A stretch of DNA of 64,000 nucleotides from a virus. Location of the stretch: positions 1-64,000 of the IMG/VR virus record IMGVR_UViG_3300012036_000005; one strand, written 5' to 3'. Made by a program: the position numbers and the translations under genes. Below are positions 15,576 to 23,158 of the stretch, one piece after another (position 1 is the first letter of the stretch; each line of letters starts with the position of its first letter). The notes beneath the pieces are model-generated. The model ran no database searches and was not told the origin of the DNA. It saw nothing but the letters and a program-made list of their open reading frames with translations.

Positions 15576-15839
15576 TTATTCAATAATAACCAATTTTCCA
15601 CAATCAGATTTCCAAACACCGCCCTTAAAAATCATTAGATATCTATTTTCTTTAATATCTTTATCGATTAACCAAAACCCCTGTTCATCTGTATCCTGAT
15701 AGATTTTATCTTTCATAAATTTTCCGTACATTCCGGTTTCGTTTAATTTAGCTTGAAAAACCATTCCATCCCACGATCTCTTAAAGATGGAAGAAGGGAT
15801 CCCAGAATTGCCTAAAATTATTAGTTTTTCATTTTTCAT
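15576..15839 (-). CDS. Hypothetical protein (87 aa)
   Basis: Unrecognised, beta-rich, aromatic (GFWLIDKDIKENRYLMIF). It overlaps the upstream 220-aa gene by 11 bp. Confidence 0.75.
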   Translation of the reverse strand: MKNEKLIILGNSGIPSSIFKRSWDGMVFQAKLNETGMYGKFMKDKIYQDTDEQGFWLIDKDIKENRYLMIFKGGVWKSDCGKLVIIE

Positions 15840-16491
15840 AACCGTTCCATTTCTCCTTCACTGATTGAATAAATTCTTGATCTATTAAGAGCTGGTTGGG
15901 ATCTTCCCAACATTCAGTAGAATATATTTTAGTTAATTTATTAGAAAGCAAGTCTACTGTTTTCTTTATTTCAATTTTCTTTTCAATTAAGGGAAAATCA
16001 CTAATAAAAAATATATAATCCCAAGAATAAATATTTAATTCGTTAATTGGTTCTTTATTTTTAGAATAATAAAAATGATGATTTATATTTTCCCACGGAC
16101 CGTCATAACTACCTGATCCACCAGTACCAGGATAAGTAAGGGTGTTGCCAAAAGAATGATAAGATCCTCCAACATCATTACTTAATCTCACCCACACCCT
16201 GCCCGCAAATCCTGGATAACCACGAACATCAGTTTTTCGGTTGTTCCAGCCCCAATTGGTTGTACCGTTTTGTGGGCAATAATGGCTATTACTTACAAGA
16301 CCAAAATAGCTAAGATTACATTTTAGTCCTAAAACTCTTGGTATTGATTTTTCTTTTTTATTTCTTGATGAATTTAGTGCAGCTAATTTCAATTCGTGAT
16401 TTAAGACATCAATAGTTGAATAAAACAATTCGTTTAGAGTTTCTGGTTCTTTTCCAGCTATTTTAAGCCATCTTTCTTTTTTATTAAGCAT
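15829..16491 (-). CDS. Hypothetical protein (220 aa)
   Basis: Start set at ATG 16491 behind GGAGGAG. The central part is rich in Gly, Ser, Tyr and Trp (NWGWNNRKTD, YPGTGGSGSYDGPW), and the C-terminus is helical. No family recognised. Confidence 0.8.
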   Translation of the reverse strand: MLNKKERWLKIAGKEPETLNELFYSTIDVLNHELKLAALNSSRNKKEKSIPRVLGLKCNLSYFGLVSNSHYCPQNGTTNWGWNNRKTDVRGYPGFAGRVWVRLSNDVGGSYHSFGNTLTYPGTGGSGSYDGPWENINHHFYYSKNKEPINELNIYSWDYIFFISDFPLIEKKIEIKKTVDLLSNKLTKIYSTECWEDPNQLLIDQEFIQSVKEKWNGYEK

Positions 16492-16792
16492 TACTCTTAC
16501 TCCTCCAGCCCCTGGCACGATTTTTCGATTCGGTTTGCATTTTATTAAGTCTTTCTTCTAATTCAATTTCATCTTTAACTTCACTTACTGTGAGATGAAA
16601 TAAAACTCCGGTTATTATTCCAATCATAATTAAAAATAAAGAAACAAGAAATCCTATAGGAGGAGAATTGTCTCCTGAACGAAACCATTCATCTACTGAT
16701 AATCCAATAATTACAGACACTATTCCATACAACAGAAATAGACTAGGAACAATTAATTTCTGAAGAAACCTTTTAAAGATTAATTTAGTCAT
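16484..16792 (-). CDS. Membrane protein (102 aa)
   Basis: Two hydrophobic segments at about residues 13-32 and 46-68, then a charged helical tail. It overlaps both neighbours. Similar in layout to the next upstream gene. Confidence 0.8.
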   Translation of the reverse strand: MTKLIFKRFLQKLIVPSLFLLYGIVSVIIGLSVDEWFRSGDNSPPIGFLVSLFLIMIGIITGVLFHLTVSEVKDEIELEERLNKMQTESKNRARGWRSKSNA

Positions 16793-17049
16793 TTGCTATT
16801 CCTTATTATGTCTATAGTTTCTTGCCGTTCTTTTCTTAATTCTGTCTTAGCTTCGTTCCACAAATGAACACAAAAAAGCAACATTAGAGAAATAAAGAGA
16901 ATCCCCATTGACGTAATTTGTGCGATGCCAGAACCAAAAATCATAGTTCCAAGAAGACCCACACTTAAAATAACAGGAATACCGTAATAAAGGATAGTTT
17001 TTATTTTCATCCAAAATCGTTGGATAACTAATTTTTGAAAGTCACTCAT
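16789..17049 (-). CDS. Membrane protein (86 aa)
   Basis: Two hydrophobic segments (ILYYGIPVILSVGLLGTMIFG and TSMGILFISLMLLFCVHLW) followed by a charged tail, the same topology as the 102-aa neighbour. Possibly paralogous. Confidence 0.8.
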   Translation of the reverse strand: MSDFQKLVIQRFWMKIKTILYYGIPVILSVGLLGTMIFGSGIAQITSMGILFISLMLLFCVHLWNEAKTELRKERQETIDIIRNSK

Positions 17050-17284
17050 CGGAAAACCTTAGGCTTTGACCAGGCTTTGCATCCGGGTGTTTCAAAAATT
17101 CCGTATCTCCGTTTGCGTGCAATTCTTTAGTAGCAAGGTATCCTTCGGATATCAACATGATGACTGTAGTCCCAGCACCTAGCTTTATACCAGTTGATCG
17201 ACCCCATCCGTAGGCTATAAACGTGATAAGAATATACCCTCCAACAATTACTAACAAACCGGCAGTAGTAACACCTTCTAGCAT
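17042..17284 (-). CDS. Small membrane protein (80 aa)
   Basis: Start set at ATG 17284 behind AAGGAG. One or two hydrophobic segments (TTAGLLVIVGGYILITFIAY, LGAGTTVIMLISEGY), then a polar tail. Confidence 0.8.
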   Translation of the reverse strand: MLEGVTTAGLLVIVGGYILITFIAYGWGRSTGIKLGAGTTVIMLISEGYLATKELHANGDTEFLKHPDAKPGQSLRFSDE

Positions 17285-17306
17285 GATATGCGCTCCTTGA
17301 TTAGTT

Positions 17307-17335
17307 ATACTAAAGTTATAAAAGATAAATGTCAA
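17307..17335 (-). promoter_or_regulatory. Sigma70-type promoter
   Basis: TTGACA (17335-17330), 17-bp spacer, TAGTAT (17312-17307), upstream of the small membrane protein genes. Confidence 0.65.
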
Positions 17336-17370
17336 ATGTTATTATGAACATAATATGGACACATTATATA

Positions 17371-18159
17371 CTATATGCCTCCGTCAGGTACTTCAAAGGT
17401 AAAAGTTGGATTAAAATCTTGATTCTCTGGATTCTTACTATCCGAAACATACCCACGAGGATTACAAATGACTCTACAATTATTAATTGTATAATCTTTG
17501 TTTACATGAACATGTCCATGTACCCAAAAATCTGGCCACTCAAAAGCAGATAGCTGATCAAAGGTGTTAACATAATAAACATTACTGTTTTCACCATTAA
17601 ATTTTTGATCTAATGACAAATGACAAGGAGCATGGTGTGTCATAAAGATGACGCGATATCCCTGATTTCGATAAAATGTTAATTGATCTTGCAACCACAT
17701 AGATGAATTATGATTTTCATTCAACAAGTCGAGTGGTCGAATACCATTCTTCCATCTGTAATCATTCATAACACTTGGTGCTTGAAGTAAATCATTTCTT
17801 TGATTTCCATTTAATTTAAAATCAGTCCATAAAGTCGCCCCAAGAATGACTATCCTTTTATCTTCGTACACTCGAGCAGAGTTTTGAAGGTAATAGAGGT
17901 TGTCGTTTAATCCCCAATACGTGAGACGTTCTCTCACTTGATCGTATGTATAACGACGGGTATAGAATTCATGATTACCGGCAATATAAATGGTTTCAAT
18001 TCCGTTATAGACGAAGGTTTCATAAGCCCATTTAATTCCCGAAGCACCGGTTGAAATATCACCAGCAAGAAGCATTACGTCTACTTCTGGTAAATCGTTG
18101 GTTTTTATAGTCATGCTTCTATATTCTCGATGTATATCAGATATTAATCCAAATTTCAT
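17371..18159 (-). CDS. Calcineurin-like metallophosphoesterase (262 aa)
   Basis: Metal-binding motifs are in order: DIHREY near residue 8, GDIS near 35, GNHEF near 62, HHAP near 175 and HGHVH near 215. The substrate is unknown. AAGGAG precedes ATG, and the ATGA overlap couples it to the lipoprotein gene. Confidence 0.9.
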   Translation of the reverse strand: MKFGLISDIHREYRSMTIKTNDLPEVDVMLLAGDISTGASGIKWAYETFVYNGIETIYIAGNHEFYTRRYTYDQVRERLTYWGLNDNLYYLQNSARVYEDKRIVILGATLWTDFKLNGNQRNDLLQAPSVMNDYRWKNGIRPLDLLNENHNSSMWLQDQLTFYRNQGYRVIFMTHHAPCHLSLDQKFNGENSNVYYVNTFDQLSAFEWPDFWVHGHVHVNKDYTINNCRVICNPRGYVSDSKNPENQDFNPTFTFEVPDGGI

Positions 18160-18380
18160 TTTTGCTCCTTATTAGATAATGGAGGATGAGATAAAAATAC
18201 CCAATTCTCTCCGCATTGCACACAAGTATCGTAACTTCTGTATCCATTCTTTTGTTTATCTGGTATTAAACCAATTGATGCTAATCCATTTAAATTTCTA
18301 TGGTGATTGAAGTGGTCATAGAAAGTAGAATTGCATCCTGATAACAAGACTAACAAAAATATAATTGATAAAGATTTCAT
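18156..18380 (-). CDS. Putative lipoprotein (74 aa)
   Basis: A short signal peptide ends in LLSGC, a good lipobox, so the mature protein is probably lipid-anchored. A CVQC pair lies near residue 54. GGGGAT site. It is the first gene of the leftward block. Confidence 0.8.
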   Translation of the reverse strand: MKSLSIIFLLVLLSGCNSTFYDHFNHHRNLNGLASIGLIPDKQKNGYRSYDTCVQCGENWVFLSHPPLSNKEQK

Positions 18381-18410
18381 TTAGATCCCCTATTTGTGTG
18401 TGTATTTTAA

Positions 18411-18439
18411 ATTGTAACAGTTTTTAACAATAATGTCAA
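18411..18439 (-). promoter_or_regulatory. Sigma70-type promoter at the head of the leftward block
   Basis: TTGACA (18439-18434), 17-bp spacer, TACAAT (18416-18411). Confidence 0.85.
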
Positions 18440-18455
18440 TAACTAACACAAACCC

Positions 18456-18518
18456 CGCAGCGGGGCCATCATTATAAGTCGGTTATTAACTGTATACTAA
18501 CTGGTCGCAGCGGGGCCA
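18456..18518 (+). repeat. Two copies of CGCAGCGGGGCC in the divergent region
   Basis: The 12-mer lies at 18456-18467 and 18506-18517, and twice more inside the 26-bp repeats at 685 and 849. The first copy sits in CCCCGCAGCGGGG, the second in CTGG...CCAG, so each can fold. GC-rich islands in AT-rich DNA; possibly a regulator site. Confidence 0.75.
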
Positions 18519-18519
18519 G

Positions 18520-18526
18520 CTAAATA
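18520..18526 (+). promoter_or_regulatory. Late-type promoter box
   Basis: CTAAATA box, 26 bp before the 71-aa gene. It is the first of many (A/C)TAAATA boxes ahead of rightward genes. Confidence 0.6.
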
Positions 18527-18552
18527 TTTGCATGTTGAAGAGGAGATATCAA

Positions 18553-18768
18553 ATGTCAACACTACGCAATATCAGCCTGAATCTAGAACTTGGTCAAGAG
18601 ATATGTGTCGGTCCTAATGGCGACCGTGCTCGTATTACAAAGATCGAATTCCATCCTAAGACTGGAGAGATCTCCCTAAATACAACCCGAGGACCAAGAA
18701 AGGCTTTGACCTTTCGTTTGACAGAAGATACTTCTGAGTTTAAATCTTCAGCAGATCGTTATCGTTGA
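18553..18768 (+). CDS. Small beta-rich protein, weakly CsrA-like (71 aa)
   Basis: Start set at ATG 18553 behind GAGGAG. The spacing of GQEICVG, ARITKI, GEISLN and R.LT recalls the CsrA/RsmA fold, but key CsrA residues are not all present. The role is unproved. Confidence 0.7.
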   Translation: MSTLRNISLNLELGQEICVGPNGDRARITKIEFHPKTGEISLNTTRGPRKALTFRLTEDTSEFKSSADRYR

Positions 18769-18778
18769 GCGATCAACG

Positions 18779-18785
18779 ATAAATA
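18779..18785 (+). promoter_or_regulatory. Late-type promoter box, leaderless
   Basis: ATAAATA ends 5 nt before ATG 18791. With T4-late spacing the transcript would start at the ATG itself. Confidence 0.6.
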
Positions 18786-18790
18786 CTTGT

Positions 18791-19039
18791 ATGAAAATAC
18801 AAGATATTGATCCTGCACTATTAGATGAAGCGAAAGCTTCACGTGCCCTTTGTAAATCAAGCACACCTAATTTTAAATTAGGTGCTAGCCAACTTGCCTC
18901 GTGTAAATCACAAGGTCTCCGTTCAAGAGAAGGCGACAAAAGCCATAAGTTAAGCAAAAAAAAGGGTTCAAGAACAAAAGTAGGCGGCAGGAAGATAAAA
19001 GGTAAGAAGTACGGCGGCCCTCTTCCGGATTGGAGTTAA
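18791..19039 (+). CDS. Small basic phage protein (82 aa)
   Basis: Lys/Arg/Gly-rich C-terminal half ending KYGGPLPDWS. Proteins with this ending occur in T4-like marine phages (from memory); function unknown. No ribosome-binding site is seen, and the late box suggests a leaderless mRNA. Confidence 0.75.
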   Translation: MKIQDIDPALLDEAKASRALCKSSTPNFKLGASQLASCKSQGLRSREGDKSHKLSKKKGSRTKVGGRKIKGKKYGGPLPDWS

Positions 19040-19041
19040 AC

Positions 19042-19590
19042 GTGTCTTATACTGGCAAGTTGCTCATCGCTCGTCCTGGTATTGAACATTCTTTATTTGC
19101 AGAGAGTGTAATATATGTTTGTCAAGATCTTCCAACTGGCGCAACAGGATTAATACTTAATAAACCGTTAGATGACCTTAAAGTTTCTAATATATGTGAT
19201 ATTGGAGATATGACATACCTTAATCATGAACCTTTATATCAAGGCGGACCAATTAAGGCAAGTTCTGTTACAATGTTACACACAAAGGGTTGGTGGTCTG
19301 CAAATACAATAGATGTTGGTGAATATATATCATTGAGTTCGGATGAGTTTATGTTAGACAAACTATCAATAAATAATTCACCAGATGAATGGAGAATGTT
19401 TGCAGGAATATGTATGTGGACACCCGGACAGTTAGAAGCAGAAATAGACGGCACTGGAAGTTATACATCTTCTGGTAATTGGATAATATTAGAACCTAAA
19501 CTTGAAGATATATTTGTAGACAATTTTGAATCTCATTGGGAGAAAGCAGTTGAAATGTATTCTTCACAATTAGTAAATACTTATTTTTAA
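19042..19590 (+). CDS. YqgE/AlgH-family protein (DUF179, 182 aa)
   Basis: GKLLIARPG near the N-terminus, GLILNKPLDDL, YQGGP and AGICMWTPGQLEAEI match the YqgE (AlgH, UPF0301) family, a widespread bacterial protein of unclear function. I chose GTG 19042, 6 nt after GGAG. It overlaps the frame end of no other gene. Confidence 0.85.
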   Translation: MSYTGKLLIARPGIEHSLFAESVIYVCQDLPTGATGLILNKPLDDLKVSNICDIGDMTYLNHEPLYQGGPIKASSVTMLHTKGWWSANTIDVGEYISLSSDEFMLDKLSINNSPDEWRMFAGICMWTPGQLEAEIDGTGSYTSSGNWIILEPKLEDIFVDNFESHWEKAVEMYSSQLVNTYF

Positions 19591-19599
19591 AGGACACAA

Positions 19600-19944
19600 A
19601 TGAAAAAGATTATAATGATAGTCTCTGCTCTTATCTTTCTTTCTACCTCAGCATTAGCTCAGCAAGGGCAAGTATTCTTAGCTTTAATTCCGTGTCAACT
19701 TGAAAGTGAAATGTTAAATGAGATTATTGTAAAAAGGAAGATGGAGATATTTTCATCTTCATCTGGTAGAATTGTTGCTCCTAATCAAGAAAGAAATGAA
19801 ATATTGATATTGAATGGAGAAATTAAAACCTACGTACAATATGAAAAGAAAGAATTTATAACAGTGATTAATGTTAATATGAATCAACCAGAATTAATAA
19901 GCTGTGTAATAGCAAGCGGAGAAAATTTCCGTCCCGGAAATTAA
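19600..19944 (+). CDS. Secreted/periplasmic protein (114 aa)
   Basis: Signal peptide of about 20 residues (cleavage near ALA-QQ), then a small domain with two cysteines (IPCQ, ISCV) that could form a disulfide. No family recognised. It converges with the DUF454 gene, overlapping by 4 bp. Confidence 0.8.
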   Translation: MKKIIMIVSALIFLSTSALAQQGQVFLALIPCQLESEMLNEIIVKRKMEIFSSSSGRIVAPNQERNEILILNGEIKTYVQYEKKEFITVINVNMNQPELISCVIASGENFRPGN

Positions 19945-20357
19945 CGGAACCAACTTATTTTTTCTCCTGTAGATTTACGACGATTGTATTCCTCTACTGA
20001 TCCAGGATATTTCCAACAATATACTGCTACCAATAACATAAACAATCCCGTCCCAATTACTGCAACTAAATTACTAGTGGATATATATGTGAACAAAAGA
20101 GTTGATGACATAACAACTATCATAGCATATTTAAAACGAGTAGGAAATACTTTCTTTTCAGTCCAGTTAACAAGGAATGTTCCAAACCAAGGATGAGTAT
20201 AAAGCCATTTGTGCATCCGCTCGGAACTTTTTGCAAAACAAGTTGCTGCTCCTACTAAAAAGATAGAAAAAGGAATTCCAGGAGTAACAAATCCTATGTA
20301 TCCCATAACTAGACAAAACATGCCGAGTGTATACCATAGTGCTCTTTTAATATTCAT
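19941..20357 (-). CDS. DUF454 (YbaN-like) membrane protein (138 aa)
   Basis: GFVTPGIPFSIFLVGAATCF, SSERMHKWLYTHPWFG and three to four hydrophobic segments match the YbaN/DUF454 inner-membrane family, function unknown. An isolated leftward gene among rightward ones. No clear ribosome-binding site before ATG. Confidence 0.85.
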   Translation of the reverse strand: MNIKRALWYTLGMFCLVMGYIGFVTPGIPFSIFLVGAATCFAKSSERMHKWLYTHPWFGTFLVNWTEKKVFPTRFKYAMIVVMSSTLLFTYISTSNLVAVIGTGLFMLLVAVYCWKYPGSVEEYNRRKSTGEKISWFR

Positions 20358-20367
20358 ATTGTACTTA

Positions 20368-20375
20368 TATAAATA
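20368..20375 (+). promoter_or_regulatory. Consensus T4-type late promoter box
   Basis: TATAAATA exactly, 8 bp before ATG 20384. T4 spacing places the start near 20381, giving a nearly leaderless mRNA. Confidence 0.7.
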
Positions 20376-20383
20376 ACTGTACT

Positions 20384-20593
20384 ATGGCAGCAAACGAAAT
20401 ATCAACCCTCGAAACAAAAGAGTTACGTCAAGTAGCAAAGTTAGATTTAGCAGCAACTGATAGAACAGAGGTTGGAAATTCTCGTAACGTGTATGATATT
20501 ACTGAGCTTCCAACCCAATATTCAAACAATGATATAATTAACAATCCTAATTTAGGTGGACTGATTACAGGCGGCCCATGGAGTGCTGCATAA
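20384..20593 (+). CDS. Small phage protein (69 aa)
   Basis: Begins MAANEISTLETKELRQVAKL and ends LGGLITGGPWSAA. No domain recognised. The consensus late box directly before it and a terminator after it mark a single-gene late unit, perhaps encoding a virion component. Confidence 0.8.
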   Translation: MAANEISTLETKELRQVAKLDLAATDRTEVGNSRNVYDITELPTQYSNNDIINNPNLGGLITGGPWSAA

Positions 20594-20595
20594 GA

Positions 20596-20622
20596 GATAA
20601 CCCCGTCATTGACAGGGTTATC
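20596..20622. terminator. Hairpin between convergent genes
   Basis: GATAACCC and GGGTTATC form an 8-bp stem with an 11-nt loop, just past the rightward stop and before the convergent leftward gene end. Probably bidirectional. Confidence 0.6.
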
Positions 20623-20652
20623 ATTAATTAAGATTGAATATATCTTTTTAAA

Positions 20653-20964
20653 TCAACGCTTGCTGTTGTTATTGACAAAATCGTAAAACTTTGTCGCTGC
20701 ATTCAAAACGTCTTCTGGCGTAGGTACCTTAGGCATTTCTGGAATTTCTACCTTAGTAACAATAGTGTCACCTTCCTTGCGAACGGTAGTTTCGTATGCT
20801 CCGAGCTTGGCATAGTAGTCTTGCCAAACAGTATTGATAGCCATAGCCAATACATCTGATCGAATTTCATAACCATTGCGGTTAATCTTCACTTCGGGCA
20901 TCTGTGGAATAACAGTCTTAAGGCTGTCAAACATTTCTTGCATCATCTTGTTAGTGTCGGTCAT
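20653..20964 (-). CDS. Conserved phage protein (103 aa)
   Basis: Helical protein with EIRSDVLAMAINTVWQDYYA and a C-terminal TPEDVLNAATKFYDFVNN, features I associate with T4-like marine phage proteins of unknown role. AAGGAAAG site; own promoter. Confidence 0.8.
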   Translation of the reverse strand: MTDTNKMMQEMFDSLKTVIPQMPEVKINRNGYEIRSDVLAMAINTVWQDYYAKLGAYETTVRKEGDTIVTKVEIPEMPKVPTPEDVLNAATKFYDFVNNNSKR

Positions 20965-21014
20965 TTTTCTTTCCTTCTCTGTGTGTTTATAACGTGCTAT
21001 TTGCGCACAATTAA

Positions 21015-21043
21015 AATATACAGCATAACATGATCTGTGTCAA
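21015..21043 (-). promoter_or_regulatory. Sigma70-type promoter
   Basis: TTGACA (21043-21038), 17-bp spacer, TATATT (21020-21015), 50 bp before the 103-aa gene. Confidence 0.85.
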
Positions 21044-21069
21044 GAATTAAACTGTATATTTCTATTTAT

Positions 21070-21162
21070 TTACATGTAGTTAGCTATTGAAGCGAACAAT
21101 ACAATTGCAGCGGTTACACCATACATTATTAGTGCTGTCACTATTCCTGCTGAACCTTTCAT
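21070..21162 (-). CDS. 30-aa single-pass membrane peptide
   Basis: MKGSAGIVTALIMYGVTAAI continues to a hydrophobic VLFASIANYM. ATG overlaps the upstream TAA (TAATG) and follows GAGGAG. Possibly a small membrane regulator. Confidence 0.65.
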   Translation of the reverse strand: MKGSAGIVTALIMYGVTAAIVLFASIANYM

Positions 21163-21323
21163 TAAAATACTCCTCTGTGTGAATAATTGTCTTTTAGTTG
21201 ATAAGGGGCTGATCCCCTTTGGATATTCTTCAACCTACGTTCAAGGTCGCAAATATCAGTCGAAGCTTCTAAATACTTCTTTTCTGGATCAACTGTCTCC
21301 AGAAGTCTCTTAAACCAATTCAT
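21162..21323 (-). CDS. DUF3563-like small protein (53 aa)
   Basis: KKYLEASTDICDLERRLKNI matches the YL..S.D..DLERR pattern of the DUF3563 family of short bacterial proteins of unknown function. GGAGG lies 7 nt before ATG, and the ATG overlaps the upstream TGA. Confidence 0.7.
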   Translation of the reverse strand: MNWFKRLLETVDPEKKYLEASTDICDLERRLKNIQRGSAPYQLKDNYSHRGVF

Positions 21324-21481
21324 GACTGTACCTCCGGATTCTTTCCAGATACCTTAAAATTCTTAACAGCCCAATCTCGGTCTGCTCTATTTCTAAACTC
21401 TGATCGAGCCCAGCTTTCTATGTCTCCGTGTTTTGGACAACTGCGTCCAAACATGGAAACAAATGCTTTAAAAAAGTTCAT
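21320..21481 (-). CDS. Small protein (53 aa)
   Basis: MNFFKAFVSMFGRSCPKHGD then a basic helical part with DRDWAVKNFKVSG. AGGAG precedes ATG. First gene of a three-gene leftward mini-operon with a long leader. Confidence 0.7.
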   Translation of the reverse strand: MNFFKAFVSMFGRSCPKHGDIESWARSEFRNRADRDWAVKNFKVSGKNPEVQS

Positions 21482-21600
21482 TTCTTTCTCCTATGGTTGG
21501 ATGCTTAAGGTTAGCAATACCGCGGTTCTTCCCCGCCGCCACTACTTTTGAGGCATGTAAAATGCCCTAGTCTTTCCTAGCGTCTGCTTATACATACATA
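21482..21600 (-). promoter_or_regulatory. Long GC-rich leader of the mini-operon
   Basis: About 110 nt lie between the promoter and the first ATG, including GGCAT/ATGCC and GCGG/CCGC hairpins and the GC-rich stretch near 21519-21534. Such a leader suggests RNA-level control; no known riboswitch is recognised. Confidence 0.45.
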
Positions 21601-21629
21601 TATATATGCTGCAATGCACAAAAAGTCAA
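21601..21629 (-). promoter_or_regulatory. Sigma70-type promoter of the mini-operon
   Basis: TTGACT (21629-21624), 17-bp spacer, TATATA (21606-21601). Confidence 0.75.
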
Positions 21630-21640
21630 TAGTATTTGTT

Positions 21641-21677
21641 ACACAGGAGTTATGTGGTTTCCACATAACTCCTGTGT
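21641..21677. other. Perfect 17-bp inverted repeat upstream of pstS
   Basis: ACACAGGAGTTATGTGG, 3-nt loop, CCACATAACTCCTGTGT. It lies between the leftward promoter and pstS. No T-run follows on either side, so an operator or an insulating hairpin is as likely as a terminator. Confidence 0.8.
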
Positions 21678-21703
21678 ATCTTAACGCATACACAAAAAAT
21701 TAA

Positions 21704-21777
21704 TGTAACCGTAATGATATTGTAACAAAATTATGTTATAGTATCTTTAAATAAAGTCGTAATAAGATACTTTATTT
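21704..21777 (+). promoter_or_regulatory. pstS upstream region
   Basis: TGTAAC occurs at 21704 and 21721, before TATAGT at 21738. A second inverted repeat, AAATAAAGT/ACTTTATTT, lies at 21749-21777. No good -35 hexamer is present, which would fit activator-dependent control, for example by host PhoB; the pho-box match is weak. Confidence 0.4.
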
Positions 21778-21801
21778 GCAGCATAACGAAAGGAAATTTC
21801 A

Positions 21802-22797
21802 ATGCGTACACATTATATTATAGTAGCTATTGCAGCCCTTGTTTTCACTGCCGGTGCAGCTGAGGCAAGAGACCAAATAAGAGTAGTTGGATCTTCAACT
21901 GTATTTCCATTTGCTACTACCGTAGCGGAAAATTTTTCTAAATCTACTAATTTTAAATCCCCTGTTGTTGAATCAACAGGATCAGGTGGAGGATTTAAAT
22001 TGTTTTGTAATGGAACAGGAGTAGAAAATCCAGACATCACAAACGCTTCTCGTGCAATAAAGAATAGTGAAATAGAACTATGTGCATCAAATGGTGTAAC
22101 AGCAGTAGAATTAAAGATTGGATTTGATGGAATTGTTTTAGCTAATTCAAATCAAGGAACAGACCTTAATCTCACAATTGAAGAACTTTACCAAGCAGTT
22201 GCAGAAAAGGTTCCAAGTGAGAATGCAGGTTGGATTCCTAATCCAAATAATAAATGGAGTGATATTAATCCTACATTCCCAGATCTTGAAATAGAAATTC
22301 TTGGACCTCCACCTACTAGTGGAACAAGAGATGCATTTGTTGAACTTGTGATGCATGGTGCTTGTGAAGAACTTGGTGTCCCAAAGGAAGACATTAAGAA
22401 TAATTGTTCGTCTGTAAGAGAAGATGGAAGATTTATCGAAGCAGGTGAGAATGATAATTTGATTGTACAGAAATTAGATACAAATCCAAATGCATTTGGA
22501 ATATTTGGTTATTCGTTCTTAGAAGAAAATGGAGATAAAATAAAAGGTGCTACTATAAATGGTGTTGCTCCTGAGTTTGAACTCATAGCAAATGGAGACT
22601 ATCCAATTAGTCGTTCATTGTTTGTTTATTTTAAGAAAGAACATTTTGGACAAATACCAGGCCTAGTTGAATTTGCTGAATATTTTGCAAGTGACAAAAT
22701 GATAGGGCCAGATGGCGCAGCAGCATACAAAGGACTAATACCCCTTTCAAAAGAACAAAGAGAAACTAATCTTGCTAACCTAAAAACAAACTTCTAA
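21802..22797 (+). CDS. pstS: Phosphate ABC transporter substrate-binding protein PstS (331 aa)
   Basis: A signal peptide (about residues 1-22, ending AEA) is followed by RVVGSSTVFPF, STGSGGGFKLFC, ITNASRAIK and PPPTSGTRDAFVELV, the phosphate-contact loops of PstS. It binds phosphate in the periplasm for the host PstCAB importer. No pstCAB genes are nearby, so it is an auxiliary metabolic gene boosting host uptake, as in other marine phages. A hairpin terminator follows. Confidence 0.95.
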   Translation: MRTHYIIVAIAALVFTAGAAEARDQIRVVGSSTVFPFATTVAENFSKSTNFKSPVVESTGSGGGFKLFCNGTGVENPDITNASRAIKNSEIELCASNGVTAVELKIGFDGIVLANSNQGTDLNLTIEELYQAVAEKVPSENAGWIPNPNNKWSDINPTFPDLEIEILGPPPTSGTRDAFVELVMHGACEELGVPKEDIKNNCSSVREDGRFIEAGENDNLIVQKLDTNPNAFGIFGYSFLEENGDKIKGATINGVAPEFELIANGDYPISRSLFVYFKKEHFGQIPGLVEFAEYFASDKMIGPDGAAAYKGLIPLSKEQRETNLANLKTNF

Positions 22798-22804
22798 TAT
22801 ATTT

Positions 22805-22836
22805 AGGCAAGGCAGCAATTGTATGCTGTCTTGCCT
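22805..22836 (+). terminator. pstS terminator
   Basis: AGGCAAGGCAGCA and TGCTGTCTTGCCT form a 13-bp stem (one G-U) with a 6-nt loop, followed at once by CTTGACA, the -35 of the next promoter. Confidence 0.75.
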
Positions 22837-22837
22837 C

Positions 22838-22866
22838 TTGACAAGCCCATAAGATTAGTGTACAGT
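22838..22866 (+). promoter_or_regulatory. Sigma70-type promoter
   Basis: TTGACA (22838-22843), 17-bp spacer, TACAGT (22861-22866). Confidence 0.75.
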
Positions 22867-22889
22867 TTAAACTTAACGTAGAGGTCAAA

Positions 22890-23111
22890 ATGTCAGACGA
22901 TGTTACTATCACAGCATTCTTAGGAGTTTTTGAAGAAAAACTCGAAAAGATGAAAAAGAGACTAAAATTAGAATTAGAAAAGACCAGCAAGGATCGAAAC
23001 AAGGTTTGGCTTAAAGAATCAATTAAAGAAGCAAAAAAGATGAGAGACCTTGTAAAGAAGATGAAAAAAGAAACAAAAGATTCTTGTCCACACTGTGGTA
23101 AAGATCTTTAA
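22890..23111 (+). CDS. Coiled-coil protein with C-terminal CxxC (73 aa)
   Basis: Lys/Glu-rich helix (EEKLEKMKKRLKLELEK) ending CPHCGKDL, a half zinc ribbon. A dimer could complete the metal site. Function unknown. Confidence 0.8.
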   Translation: MSDDVTITAFLGVFEEKLEKMKKRLKLELEKTSKDRNKVWLKESIKEAKKMRDLVKKMKKETKDSCPHCGKDL

Positions 23112-23135
23112 AGAGGTATTAAGTATTTGGTAACA

Positions 23136-23142
23136 CTAAATA
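23136..23142 (+). promoter_or_regulatory. Late-type promoter box
   Basis: CTAAATA, 16 bp before ATG 23159. Confidence 0.55.
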
Positions 23143-23158
23143 TTGGTGGAGAACAAAT

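Noticed and set aside
18553-18768. Calling this gene csrA
   Set aside because: Spacing is suggestive but several CsrA hallmark residues are missing; kept only as a weak resemblance.
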